From contig CAJQKV010000036.1 of assembly GCA_905479015.1 (NCBI GenBank), forward strand, positions 1-36,040: a stretch of DNA of 36,040 nt. Direction: 5' to 3'. The stretch is from an uncultured Cyclobacteriaceae bacterium (lineage in GTDB: Bacteria > Bacteroidota > Bacteroidia > Cytophagales > Cyclobacteriaceae). The notes beneath the pieces are model-generated. The model was not told where the DNA came from, searched no databases, and saw only the letters and a list, made by a program, of their open reading frames with translations. Each line of letters opens with the position of its first letter. The first letter of the stretch is position 1. The position numbers were made by a program, and so were the translations under genes. This document shows, in pieces, positions 18,123 to 26,438 of the stretch.

Positions 18123-18802
18123 CGAAATTATTTTTTGATTTAGATCATACTTTGTGGGATTACGAAACCAATGCGCGAGCCACTTTGGTTGAGATGTATC
18201 GTACTTTCAAGCTTGACCGGTTTTTCAGTGATGAAGCTCATTTTTTCCAAACATTTAAGCAACAGAATGAACAGTTATGGCATCGCTATAACGTGGGGGA
18301 AATAGATAAGCTCGAAATCCGAAATCATCGGTTTGGTTACATCATGAATGCCGTGAAAAACACAGATCTTAATTTAGCTCAAGAATTATCAAATCAATTC
18401 ATCATTGAATGTCCTCGAAAGAAGGCATTGATGCCCAATGCACGTGAAGTACTAGATAAACTCGTAAAAGATTTTGAATTAGGGATTATTACCAACGGTT
18501 TTGATGACACTCAGAATATCAAATTGAAATACAGTGAGATTGATCATTTCTTTAAGTGGGTGGTAACCTCTGAGTCTTCAGGTCATCGAAAGCCAGCCAA
18601 GGAGATTTTCGATTTTACACTTGATTACTGTGGAGGAGCCCTAGGGGATATGGTCATCATTGGGGATAACCTCCAAACAGATATATTAGGAGCTGACAAT
18701 ACAGGGTGGAAGTCTGTTTGGTACAATCCCCAAAAAGAATCCATAGCACCCTCGCAATTGCAAGTCCATGACTTGATCGAACTCCCCGCGCTCTTCCTGT
18801 AA
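18119..18802 (+). CDS. HAD-superfamily phosphatase, YjjG-type (pyrimidine 5'-nucleotidase-like)
   Basis: 227 residues starting at a GTG that overlaps the regulator's stop (GTGA). HAD motif I is FFDLDHTLWD with the nucleophile Asp7 and acid/base Asp9. Motif II is GIITNGF, the motif III lysine is in RKPAKEIF, and motif IV is IGDNLQTDILGADNTGW. The DLDHTLWD form and the size match the YjjG/YfnB group, which dephosphorylates nucleoside monophosphates including non-canonical pyrimidines. Substrate is inferred from the family. Coupling to the regulator suggests both respond to the same signal. Confidence 0.9.
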   Translation: MTKLFFDLDHTLWDYETNARATLVEMYRTFKLDRFFSDEAHFFQTFKQQNEQLWHRYNVGEIDKLEIRNHRFGYIMNAVKNTDLNLAQELSNQFIIECPRKKALMPNAREVLDKLVKDFELGIITNGFDDTQNIKLKYSEIDHFFKWVVTSESSGHRKPAKEIFDFTLDYCGGALGDMVIIGDNLQTDILGADNTGWKSVWYNPQKESIAPSQLQVHDLIELPALFL

Positions 18803-18818
18803 ACCGTTGGTGATTGCT

Positions 18819-18826
18819 TATATTTG
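18819..18826 (+). promoter_or_regulatory. Candidate -7 element (TATATTTG) for the P5C dehydrogenase gene
   Basis: An exact TAnnTTTG match 26 bases before the ATG at 18853, in the 50-base gap after the HAD gene. The region 19 bases upstream reads CCTG, a partial match to TTTG. Confidence 0.5.
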
Positions 18827-18852
18827 AAGTATATAAAGTAAATAAATAAACA

Positions 18853-20484
18853 ATGTCTTACGGAAATTTCAAAATACCCCAACCTATAAATGAACCTGTA
18901 CTTAATTACATTGAGGGCTCCTCTGAAAAACAGGCAGTTAAGGAAGCTTTAAAACAAGCAAAATCTCGGGAAATAGATGTGCCTATGTATATCGGATCTG
19001 AAGAAATCAGGACCGGAAAAAAAGTTAAAATGAGCCCTCCTCATGACCATCAATTCGTCTTAGGGCATTTTCACGAGGGGGATGCGAGTCATGTTCATGA
19101 CGCTATTGAAGCGGCATTGGCAGCTAAGGAATCTTGGGCCAAGATGAGTTGGGAGCATCGAGCTGCCATATTTCTCAAGGCAGCTGATTTAATAGCGGGG
19201 CCTTACCGGGCTAAAATTAATGCAGCAACCATGCTCGGCCAATCCAAAAATATTTACCAAGCCGAAATAGATGCTGCTTGTGAGTATATAGATTTCTTGA
19301 AGTTCAATGCGACTTATATGGAAGAAATTTATAGTCAGCAGCCCAAATCGTCGGCCGGTGTCTGGAACCGAATGGAGTATCGACCCCTTGAGGGATTTGT
19401 GTTTGCAGTAACACCATTCAACTTCACATCCATTGCTGGTAATTTATGTACTGCTCCAGCAATGATGGGAAATACCATTGTATGGAAACCTGCCTATACA
19501 CAGATTTATTCCGCTCAAGTCATCATGGAAGTCTTTCAAGCTGCAGGATTACCCGATGGAGTGATTAACATGATTTACGTCGATGGCCCCGTTGCAGGAG
19601 AAGTGGTATTCAACCATCCAGAATTTGCAGGATTGCATTTTACAGGAAGTACACAAGTATTTAAAAACCTTTGGAAAACCATTGGACAAAATATAGATAT
19701 CTATAACAGTTATCCACGAATTGTCGGCGAGACAGGAGGTAAGGATTTTATTATGGTCCATGCTTCAGCTGATGTGCAAGAGGTTTCAACAGCTATCGTC
19801 AGAGGAGCCTTTGAATATCAAGGTCAAAAATGCAGCGCAGCTTCACGCGTATACATTCCAGATAATCTATGGGAGGAGGTTCAAGAGCATTTAATCAGTA
19901 CTTTGAAGGGTATTAAAATGGGCTCTCCAGAAAACTTCACTCATTTTATCAACGCGGTGATTGATAAGAAATCCTTTGAAAAAATCACTCAATACATTGA
20001 TCGTGTGAAAGCATCTAGTGATGCTGAAATCATAGCGGGAGGTAATTATGACGATGCTAAGGGTTATTTTATTGAGCCAACTGTGATCTTATCCAAGAAT
20101 CCACGTTACGAGACGATGTGTGAAGAAATATTTGGACCTGTAGTTTCTGTCTATGTGTATCCTAAAGATGAATTTGAAGCTACCCTTACGCTCGTTGATC
20201 AAAGTTCAGCCTATGCTTTGACGGGAGCAATATTTAGCAAAGACAGATATGCTATTGAGCGGGCTTCAGATGTTTTACAGTATGCGGCTGGTAATTTTTA
20301 TATCAATGATAAGCCTACCGGAGCAGTAGTTGGGCAGCAGCCATTTGGGGGAGCGAGAGGCTCTGGAACCAATGACAAGGCGGGAGCCCAAATAAATTTA
20401 TTGAGATGGGTAAGTGCGCGCACGATAAAAGAAACATTTATGGGAGCGACTGATTATAATTATCCTTTTTTAGATTCTGAATAG
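18853..20484 (+). CDS. pruA: L-glutamate gamma-semialdehyde (1-pyrroline-5-carboxylate) dehydrogenase
   Basis: A 543-residue aldehyde dehydrogenase of the long ALDH4 type. It oxidises glutamate semialdehyde to glutamate with NAD+, the second step of proline breakdown. The catalytic Cys327 is in YQGQKCSAAS and the general-base Glu293 in IVGETGGKDF; the Rossmann GSTQVF is at 265-270. The N-terminal extension and PFNFTSIAGNL block fit ALDH4A1 and bacterial monofunctional PruA. The first-step enzyme, proline dehydrogenase, is not in the window. Confidence 0.96.
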   Translation: MSYGNFKIPQPINEPVLNYIEGSSEKQAVKEALKQAKSREIDVPMYIGSEEIRTGKKVKMSPPHDHQFVLGHFHEGDASHVHDAIEAALAAKESWAKMSWEHRAAIFLKAADLIAGPYRAKINAATMLGQSKNIYQAEIDAACEYIDFLKFNATYMEEIYSQQPKSSAGVWNRMEYRPLEGFVFAVTPFNFTSIAGNLCTAPAMMGNTIVWKPAYTQIYSAQVIMEVFQAAGLPDGVINMIYVDGPVAGEVVFNHPEFAGLHFTGSTQVFKNLWKTIGQNIDIYNSYPRIVGETGGKDFIMVHASADVQEVSTAIVRGAFEYQGQKCSAASRVYIPDNLWEEVQEHLISTLKGIKMGSPENFTHFINAVIDKKSFEKITQYIDRVKASSDAEIIAGGNYDDAKGYFIEPTVILSKNPRYETMCEEIFGPVVSVYVYPKDEFEATLTLVDQSSAYALTGAIFSKDRYAIERASDVLQYAAGNFYINDKPTGAVVGQQPFGGARGSGTNDKAGAQINLLRWVSARTIKETFMGATDYNYPFLDSE

Positions 20485-20642
20485 GTTAGTTCTGAATGAA
20501 CACAGAAGGGTTAGAGTTATAGCCTTATGAATATTTTGAGTTTTATTTTGTATTTAAATAGCGTAAAGGGTCTAATTTTTCTAAATACAAACAATGTTGT
20601 TACATGAGTATTTTTTGTAAATTGAACCCATAAACAAAGAAA

Positions 20643-20900
20643 ATGAAAAGAGTTGGGAGAAATGATGTTTGTCCTTGTGGAAGTGGCAAGAAGTACAAAA
20701 ATTGCCACGGAATCAAGGCGACGGTCAGTACACAGCGAAATAAAACTTTTTGGATGATTGGAGTATTGATTGCCCTTTTTATCTCCGCAATCTACGGGTT
20801 GTTCAATAAAAGTGAAGAGAGTGGAAGTACACGACCCGAGGGACAGGCCCCTGCAGGTAAAGTATGGTCAGCAGCACATGGTCATTGGCATGACTCCTAA
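20643..20900 (+). CDS. Tiny SEC-C motif protein with one membrane segment and a HGHWH tail
   Basis: 85 residues. The N-terminus is a complete SEC-C zinc-binding motif, [18 protein letters not shown], with Cys10, Cys12, Cys21 and His22. A transmembrane segment (about residues 36-54, [17 protein letters not shown]) follows, then a Pro/Gly-rich stretch ending [17 protein letters not shown] motifs occur at the C-terminus of SecA, where they bind SecB and ribosomes; here the motif is alone on a small membrane protein. I infer a cytoplasmic N-terminus and an outside His-rich tail that could bind a metal. Function is unknown. Confidence 0.85.
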   Translation: MKRVGRNDVCPCGSGKKYKNCHGIKATVSTQRNKTFWMIGVLIALFISAIYGLFNKSEESGSTRPEGQAPAGKVWSAAHGHWHDS

Positions 20901-20918
20901 TTACGCAAAGTTCATAGG

Positions 20919-20943
20919 AAAGTCAATACCGCAGACTTTTTTT
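20919..20943 (+). terminator. Probable intrinsic terminator after the SEC-C gene
   Basis: AAAGTC (20919-20924) pairs with GACTTT (20934-20939) across a 9-base loop and is followed directly by more T residues. The stem is short, so strength is uncertain. Confidence 0.5.
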
Positions 20944-21093
20944 GAAAAAGGAAGTATTTTTAAAATATAATCTGTGAATATCAGGATTTTCCATTTAAGC
21001 ATCCTTTTAAATTTTATAATTTCACCAAATCAGCAGGGACATTTTAGTGCTCTTTCTCTCCTGAGTGGTCCAATGAATCAGTAATAGAATAGT

Positions 21094-23691
21094 ATGAGAT
21101 CTTTTTTAATAACTTTCGTTAGTTTAATACCTGCTTTTTGTTTTTCGCAAATAGATCACTGGGAGAGCGTAGTCCTACCGGGAGATGACTGGCATTACAC
21201 GGTACCAAGTAGTCAACCGAGTGCTTTATGGAATCAGCTGGATTTTGACCATTCAAATTGGATTCAAGGGATGTCAGGATTTGGTTACGGAGATGATGAT
21301 GATGCTACTTTAGTTCCTGAAAATACGATCTCAGTTTACTTGAGAAAAACTTTTGAGATCATTGATCTTAATGCAATAGAAAGGTTACGATTAGATATTG
21401 ACTATGATGATGGATTTGTGGCGTATCTCAATGGCCAAGAAATCGCAAGAGATTTGGTTTCGGGAGTGACGCCTACTTTTGATCAGTTAAGCGATGGCCA
21501 TCATAACGCATTATTACCTGATGGTCAAAAACCAGAATATTTTGATGTCGATGTCGATTTTTTGGTAGAGGGAACCAATGTCATTGCCGTACAAGTACAC
21601 AATCAATCAAGTACCTCATCTGATATGACGGCTTTACCGGTATTATCATTGGGCATCAATAATACTGAATATACTTATCGAAGTACACCGAGTTGGTTTT
21701 TAGCGCCTATTTATGTGGATTTTCAATCATCTAATTTACCTATTGTAGTTATAGAAACGGTCAATAATCAATCGATTCCTTCAGAACCTAAAATTGCGGC
21801 AAACATGATTATTGTGGATAAGGGCGCAGATCTAAGAAACGATATTTCGGATGTAACCAACCTTGATTATTTAGATTTTAAAGGGGCCATAAAGATAGAA
21901 GTACGTGGTTCTTCCTCATCTCAATTACCTAAAAAGCAATATGCTTTGACTACTTATGATAGTCTGGGTCAGAAAGAGGACGTGAGTATATTAGGAATGC
22001 CCAAAGAGAATGATTGGATTTTAAATGGGATTGCCTACGACTCTTCGCTGATCAGAGATTATTTAAGTTATCAACTGTCTCATCAAATAGGTCAATATGC
22101 CTCGAGAGGTCAATATTGTGAAGTGATGCTGAATGGAAATTATGAAGGGATCTATCTTTTTCAAGAGAAATTAAAGGCCGATGATAATCGGATTAATATT
22201 AAGAAAATTCAACCAGAGGATCTTTCATTACCCAATCTTACAGGAGGTTATATCACCAAAACAGATAAAATTGAGGGTTCAGATTTGGAAGCTTGGAGCA
22301 TGCCCAATTATGGTGGATGGGGGAGTAGTTTTGTCCATGAATATCCAAAATCTACGGAGATCAAACCCTTGCAGCACGAATATATTAAAGGTGAGTTTGA
22401 GCGTCTTGCAAACACATCTAGCAATAAAAATAGTTCTGTTAAAGACGGCTATCCATCTGTGATAGACGTTCCTTCATTTATTGATTTCATGATTTTAAAT
22501 GAGTTTTCAGCCAATGTAGACGGTTATCAATTCAGTACATTCTTTCATAAAGACCGTAATGGAAAGTTACGTGCAGGACCGATTTGGGATTTCAATTTAA
22601 CCTATGGCAATGATCTCTTTATGTGGGGGTATGATCGAAGTTTCACCTACGGATGGCAGTTTGATGATGGGGGAAATATGGGTGCAAAATTTTGGAAAGA
22701 TTTATTTGATGATCCAGTTTATAGATGTTATTTAAATAAAAGATGGCAAGAACTTACTGATCCCGGGATGCCACTCAATACGCTGAAAGTAATGGACTTT
22801 ATCAATGAAACGGTACTTCACATTTCAGAAGCAGCAGACCGACAAGAAGCTTTATGGGGGACCACAGGCATATTTGATCAGCAAGTCAGCGAGCTGAAGA
22901 GCTTTATCAGTGATAGGAATACTTGGCTATCCGGTCAATTGACATCGACAGCATCCTGTGCATTGGTAACGCAGCCGGCACTTGTGATTACTAAAATCAA
23001 TTACCATCCCTTGGCTGAAGAGAATGAAGTTTCAAGTGATTATGAGTTCATTGAAATCACCAATGTGAGTGATGCATCTGCCGAACTTACTGGACTTTAT
23101 TTGGGAGAGTTGGGGCTTACCTATCAATTTCCAAAAGGCATATTCATGGGGGCCCATAGTACTTTATATTTAGCTAGTGAGACGAATTCTTTCGAAGAAC
23201 GTTATGGATTTACTCCCTTTGATGAATTTACCAGGAGCTTATCGAATCAAAGTGAAAAAGTTCAATTAATGGATGGCTATGGAAATATAATAGATGAGGT
23301 TTTGTATTCAGATGAGGCTCCTTGGCCTACTGAAGCAGATGGAGCAGGGGCTTATCTATCCTTAAAGGAGGTTGATCTAGACAATAATGAGGGGGCCAAT
23401 TGGGAAGGACAATTAATCTTACCCGTTTATGACAATATTTTGGGTAGCATCAATACCCTACAGCCTTTGGTGTCCGTCTTTCCTAATCCAGTTCAGGAGG
23501 TTTTACACATCACTGCTAGTGGGAGGATTAAAGTCGTTAATGTTTGGAATATTGAAGGTAAATGTGTCGGGCAATACAGGTTTGATGTTAACAAAGCTGT
23601 GATGATATTAAACAGTTATCAAGCGGGAATCTATTATCTCGAAATTTATACTGAACAAGGGAGATTCTTAAGAAAACTAATCAAAAATTAA
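21094..23691 (+). CDS. Secreted CotH-family protein with lamin-tail domain and type IX secretion signal
   Basis: 865 residues. A signal peptide ends near AFCFSQ (residue 19). Residues 25-185 are a galactose-binding-like beta domain (LRLDIDYDDGFVAYLNGQEIARD). Residues 210-600 are CotH-like, with EVRGSSSSQLPKKQYAL, then NGNYEGIYLFQEKLK and GPIWDFNLTYGN, the conserved Asp/Asn of the kinase-like fold. Residues 628-760 are a lamin-tail domain (EFIEITNVSD). The last 80 residues, from SVFPNPVQEVLHI, are a type A C-terminal domain that directs export by the type IX system. CotH proteins phosphorylate spore-coat proteins in Bacillus; the target here is unknown. Monocistronic, closed by a strong terminator. 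Confidence 0.92.
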   Translation: MRSFLITFVSLIPAFCFSQIDHWESVVLPGDDWHYTVPSSQPSALWNQLDFDHSNWIQGMSGFGYGDDDDATLVPENTISVYLRKTFEIIDLNAIERLRLDIDYDDGFVAYLNGQEIARDLVSGVTPTFDQLSDGHHNALLPDGQKPEYFDVDVDFLVEGTNVIAVQVHNQSSTSSDMTALPVLSLGINNTEYTYRSTPSWFLAPIYVDFQSSNLPIVVIETVNNQSIPSEPKIAANMIIVDKGADLRNDISDVTNLDYLDFKGAIKIEVRGSSSSQLPKKQYALTTYDSLGQKEDVSILGMPKENDWILNGIAYDSSLIRDYLSYQLSHQIGQYASRGQYCEVMLNGNYEGIYLFQEKLKADDNRINIKKIQPEDLSLPNLTGGYITKTDKIEGSDLEAWSMPNYGGWGSSFVHEYPKSTEIKPLQHEYIKGEFERLANTSSNKNSSVKDGYPSVIDVPSFIDFMILNEFSANVDGYQFSTFFHKDRNGKLRAGPIWDFNLTYGNDLFMWGYDRSFTYGWQFDDGGNMGAKFWKDLFDDPVYRCYLNKRWQELTDPGMPLNTLKVMDFINETVLHISEAADRQEALWGTTGIFDQQVSELKSFISDRNTWLSGQLTSTASCALVTQPALVITKINYHPLAEENEVSSDYEFIEITNVSDASAELTGLYLGELGLTYQFPKGIFMGAHSTLYLASETNSFEERYGFTPFDEFTRSLSNQSEKVQLMDGYGNIIDEVLYSDEAPWPTEADGAGAYLSLKEVDLDNNEGANWEGQLILPVYDNILGSINTLQPLVSVFPNPVQEVLHITASGRIKVVNVWNIEGKCVGQYRFDVNKAVMILNSYQAGIYYLEIYTEQGRFLRKLIKN

Positions 23692-23779
23692 GTGAATTTT
23701 TAGTTCAGAATCACATAATAATGACGCTTAAATTTAGAGGAAGTATTTATAAATAATTTGACGGATTCACACAACGGCA

Positions 23780-23818
23780 ATAAAAAACTCATACTACAGA
23801 GCAGTATGAGTTTTTTAT
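23780..23818 (+). terminator. Strong bidirectional intrinsic terminator after the CotH gene
   Basis: A perfect inverted repeat with 16-bp arms (23780-23795 and 23803-23818; core ACTCATACT / AGTATGAGT), a 7-base loop ACAGAGC and a run of six T. It lies 88 bases after the CotH stop. The long A/T flanks would let it act from both sides. Confidence 0.92.
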
Positions 23819-23962
23819 ATAATATCATTTTAACATGATATTAATTAGATAAAATGTCTAGTTATTATCATTTTCGGATAAATACTATAACTTTTTGTGT
23901 GTTTTACTAAAGAGTGATAAGACTTAAGTTAAACTTCAAGACTCTAATAAGCACTTATAGTC

Positions 23963-24175
23963 TTATTTTTCTCTCCTTTTGTTTGATCTTTTACCTGTTC
24001 TTGATGCTTTTTTCTTCCTTGGCATTTCTTTCGAAGCGAGAAATGATGTTCCTTCATTTAGCTCTAGGTCAGTTAAAACGGCAGTTTCGCTAAGGCTTAA
24101 TGAGGGATCATTAGGAGAGGCCTGAATCATTGAGAACATAAAAAGTGTTGTAAAAGCGGCTATAATTTTTTTCAT
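23963..24175 (-). CDS. Small exported protein with a very basic C-terminal tail
   Basis: 70 residues. A signal peptide MKKIIAAFTTLFMFSMIQAS is followed by an acidic, Ser/Thr/Leu-rich middle (about 21-50). The last 19 residues contain 11 Lys or Arg (EMPRKKKASRTGKRSNKRREK). No cysteines and no domain. A mature product of about 50 residues with opposite charges at its two ends could bind polyanions or associate with itself, but that is inference. It stands alone: no same-strand gene lies close on either side. Confidence 0.65.
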   Translation of the reverse strand: MKKIIAAFTTLFMFSMIQASPNDPSLSLSETAVLTDLELNEGTSFLASKEMPRKKKASRTGKRSNKRREK

Positions 24176-24419
24176 AGTTTCTGTTATTTAGTACAAAATT
24201 ATTTACTGAATTTTTTTTTATAGCCTAAATATAGTCAAAAAGGATTAATTTCTCTTATTTCCTTTATTTTTTATCCAAAATTATGATTGAGTACTTTTTT
24301 TGTAAATAAATTAAACACGTCGGTTCCATCGCTTAAAAGATACAATTAAGGACAACTTAAAAACTTTTAAGAGCACACAAATAAGCCCCCATAAAAAATT
24401 TTAAAGAGGCTTTTTTCCA

Positions 24420-25124
24420 TTATTGTGCGGGACTTGTGGCAGATAAAATTTGACCTAAAACGATGGTTTCCCATCCATCGGGCATGATTTCATCTAAGTT
24501 AGTTTCTGGCCAAGCACCCGTACCTTTCACATCATTAGCCAATACTTTGATGGCCGCCGCTCTTGTCGAAAATCCATTCCAGGTCATAACATTGGTAGTC
24601 TGGTTGGCATTGACAGGCAGGAATTTAGCTCCCACACCCCATCCTTTTAAACCCGTCTTGCTCATATTTTTTTTATGATAAGCCATCCATGCCTTCTCGC
24701 CTTTCAAATATCCCTCTAGATTATTGGCATGACCAAAGTTCATAATTATATATTCGAAGGCCTCTGTGGGAGCAATTTCCATTTGCCTTTGGTAGTAATA
24801 GATACCGGATGCTTCTCTCAAATCGCGATACAATATGTCTGGATCAACCCCTACGATGGCTTTGGTATTGGACCACCAATCGGTGCTTTCATTCATAGCA
24901 TCAATACTTGCAAAGCCATTAACAAAAATATAGTTGTAGCCCGTATTGGCCTCACCTATGGTTCCATCCAACTTGATGAGTGCCCAGTTGACCAGTTGGC
25001 CTTTGTTGACGGCATCTTGCGCAACTTTTGAGACATAATCTACTTCAATTTTCTCAAAGAGCGCTTGATTTTCAGGGGATATCCGAACGCCATTTAATTG
25101 GTAAACGGCTTGCGCTTGACTCAT
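24420..25124 (-). CDS. Tandem ferredoxin-like domain protein (paralogue 1), signal peptide broken by an in-frame stop
   Basis: 234 residues from the ATG at 25124, clearly paralogous to the next gene upstream. Shared residues include FEK..VDYVSKVA, a KGQLVNWALIK turn, YNYIFVNGFASIDAM and WW in the first half. The second half shares NNLEGYLKG, KKNMSKTGLKGWGVG and TW..FST. The two halves resemble each other, so I infer two tandem ferredoxin-like domains. Continuing upstream in frame gives MSQAQA preceded by CLVL, then a TAA at 25137-25139, then MKNILIFIGL from an ATG at 25169. A single T-to-A change (TTA to TAA) would explain this. As it stands the product starts after the hydrophobic core of the signal and would stay in the cytoplasm. 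It is probably a damaged gene, or there is a sequence error. Confidence 0.7.
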   Translation of the reverse strand: MSQAQAVYQLNGVRISPENQALFEKIEVDYVSKVAQDAVNKGQLVNWALIKLDGTIGEANTGYNYIFVNGFASIDAMNESTDWWSNTKAIVGVDPDILYRDLREASGIYYYQRQMEIAPTEAFEYIIMNFGHANNLEGYLKGEKAWMAYHKKNMSKTGLKGWGVGAKFLPVNANQTTNVMTWNGFSTRAAAIKVLANDVKGTGAWPETNLDEIMPDGWETIVLGQILSATSPAQ

Positions 25125-25230
25125 TAAAACTAGGCATTACAATCCTATAAATATTAAAATATTTTTCATGATTTTTGGTTTATTAAGGTTTAAAAAAAAG
25201 TTTGAAAATTTAATGGTTTATCAACCTATT

Positions 25231-25995
25231 TTATTGTGAAGAGTTTGCGATCATCTGAAAAATAGGCATCATCATAAAACCATCGGGATTGTAATCCGTC
25301 ATTTTAGATTTTTTCAATAAATCTGCAGGCATCTCATAACCTATTCGATACTTCATCAATTCTTCTAAAGTATTGAACATGTCCCATGTAGATACTTTGG
25401 CCCAATTGGTACCCAATGGAGCTAGTTTTCTACCAACGCCCCAATTGACCATACCCATGCGTTCCATATTTTTTTCGAAATAGGGCTTCCACAACGTTAA
25501 ATTTTCTTGGATGAAGCCCTCTACATTTTCTGGACGAGCAAAATTGAATTGAATAAAACCTCCTAGGCCTTTGGCAATACTGCCTTCATCTAGATAGATA
25601 TGTCTTGAATCAGCCGTCCAGGTATGGGTTGCACTCAGGGCACTGACAAGGGCTTGTTCTTCTGTACTAAGTACATCAGCGGCATGATTCCACCAGTTAT
25701 TTTTTTCACTAAGCATTGCCTCAATACTGGCATTTGACTGAACGAATACATAGTTATATCTTTCCTCATCGTCAATATTGTCCATGGCCACATGTTTCAG
25801 AAATGCCCAAAAGGTGATATCTCCTTTTTCAGCAGCTTGCTTGGCCACTTTTTGCATGTACATAGATTGAACTTTTTCAAAGTCGTCGGTATTGCCTTCT
25901 ATTCTTACAAAATGCATTGAGTACACACCATACTCTTGTGCTTGAATCATGTAGGTACTCAAGACGAGTACCATTGATATAAATAATTTTCTCAT
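25231..25995 (-). CDS. Exported tandem ferredoxin-like domain protein (paralogue 2)
   Basis: 254 residues. A signal peptide MRKLFISMVLVLSTYMIQAQ is clear. The mature protein has two similar halves: (1) YGVYSMHFVRIEGNTDDFEK, AAEKGDITFWAFLKH, YNYVFVQSNAS and NNWW; (2) FIQFNFARPENVEGFIQEN, PYFEKNMERMGMVNWGVG and VSTWDMFNT. This beta - helix - beta(W) - beta pattern fits the dimeric alpha-beta barrel (antibiotic-monooxygenase-like) superfamily, repeated twice. No catalytic residues can be named. It heads a two-gene group with paralogue 1, 61 bases before that gene's original start. A -7 element lies just upstream. Confidence 0.85.
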   Translation of the reverse strand: MRKLFISMVLVLSTYMIQAQEYGVYSMHFVRIEGNTDDFEKVQSMYMQKVAKQAAEKGDITFWAFLKHVAMDNIDDEERYNYVFVQSNASIEAMLSEKNNWWNHAADVLSTEEQALVSALSATHTWTADSRHIYLDEGSIAKGLGGFIQFNFARPENVEGFIQENLTLWKPYFEKNMERMGMVNWGVGRKLAPLGTNWAKVSTWDMFNTLEELMKYRIGYEMPADLLKKSKMTDYNPDGFMMMPIFQMIANSSQ

Positions 25996-26438
25996 TTTTA
26001 TGTTGGTTTAAAGATTTTAAATATCAAATATATAGAAAAGTGCTTTAATGGTTAAATATTTTAGATGATTGTATGTTGAGGCATAGGTGTTCATACCCGT
26101 AGAAGTACCCTAGCAAATACCTTCTTCTTTTACCAATTGTTCATACAGTCATCTCTTATGCCCAAGAAGGTAAAAAACATCCATATTATCCTTCCTTAGT
26201 CCATGGGAACATGGCCCTCTAAAGTCATCTTAAAGAAGAGTTATCTTTAGCTTTAAATATAACATGAGATCTGATTTATTTATCAATATTTTTTACTTGT
26301 CTCTGAGCTATTGTAATTAATCATTCTATTGGGAGTTGCCTTTTTCTTAAGCTAGACCCTATTATTTCACATTCAGATTTTATTTATTATCTTGTCAAAT
26401 TCATCTTATGAAGGAATTATCAGTTTAATTTGCTGCTA
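25996..26438. other. Non-coding divergent region of about 440 bases
   Basis: Separates paralogue 2 (minus) from the J-domain-like gene (plus). It holds the -7 element described separately and a weak palindrome CCATG-GGAA-CATGG near 26203. Two competing short pairings occur: ACCTTCTT (26119-26126) with AAGAAGGT (26164-26171), and TTTTACC with GGTAAAA. I find no open reading frame with protein-like composition and no RNA gene I can name. Confidence 0.5.
26025..26032 (-). promoter_or_regulatory. Candidate -7 element (TATATTTG) for paralogue 2
   Basis: CAAATATA on the plus strand reads TATATTTG on the minus strand, an exact TAnnTTTG match 30 bases before the ATG at 25995. No TTTG is found at the expected -33 distance. 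Confidence 0.45.

Noticed and set aside
24360-24419. Possible terminator after paralogue 1 (AAGCC ... GGCTT with a T-run)
   Set aside because: Only five pairs around a 20-base loop; too weak to annotate.
26119-26171. Competing short pairings resembling an attenuator or small RNA in the divergent region
   Set aside because: Stems of only 7-8 bases with spacers of 35-43 bases; no T-run and no promoter I can recognise nearby.
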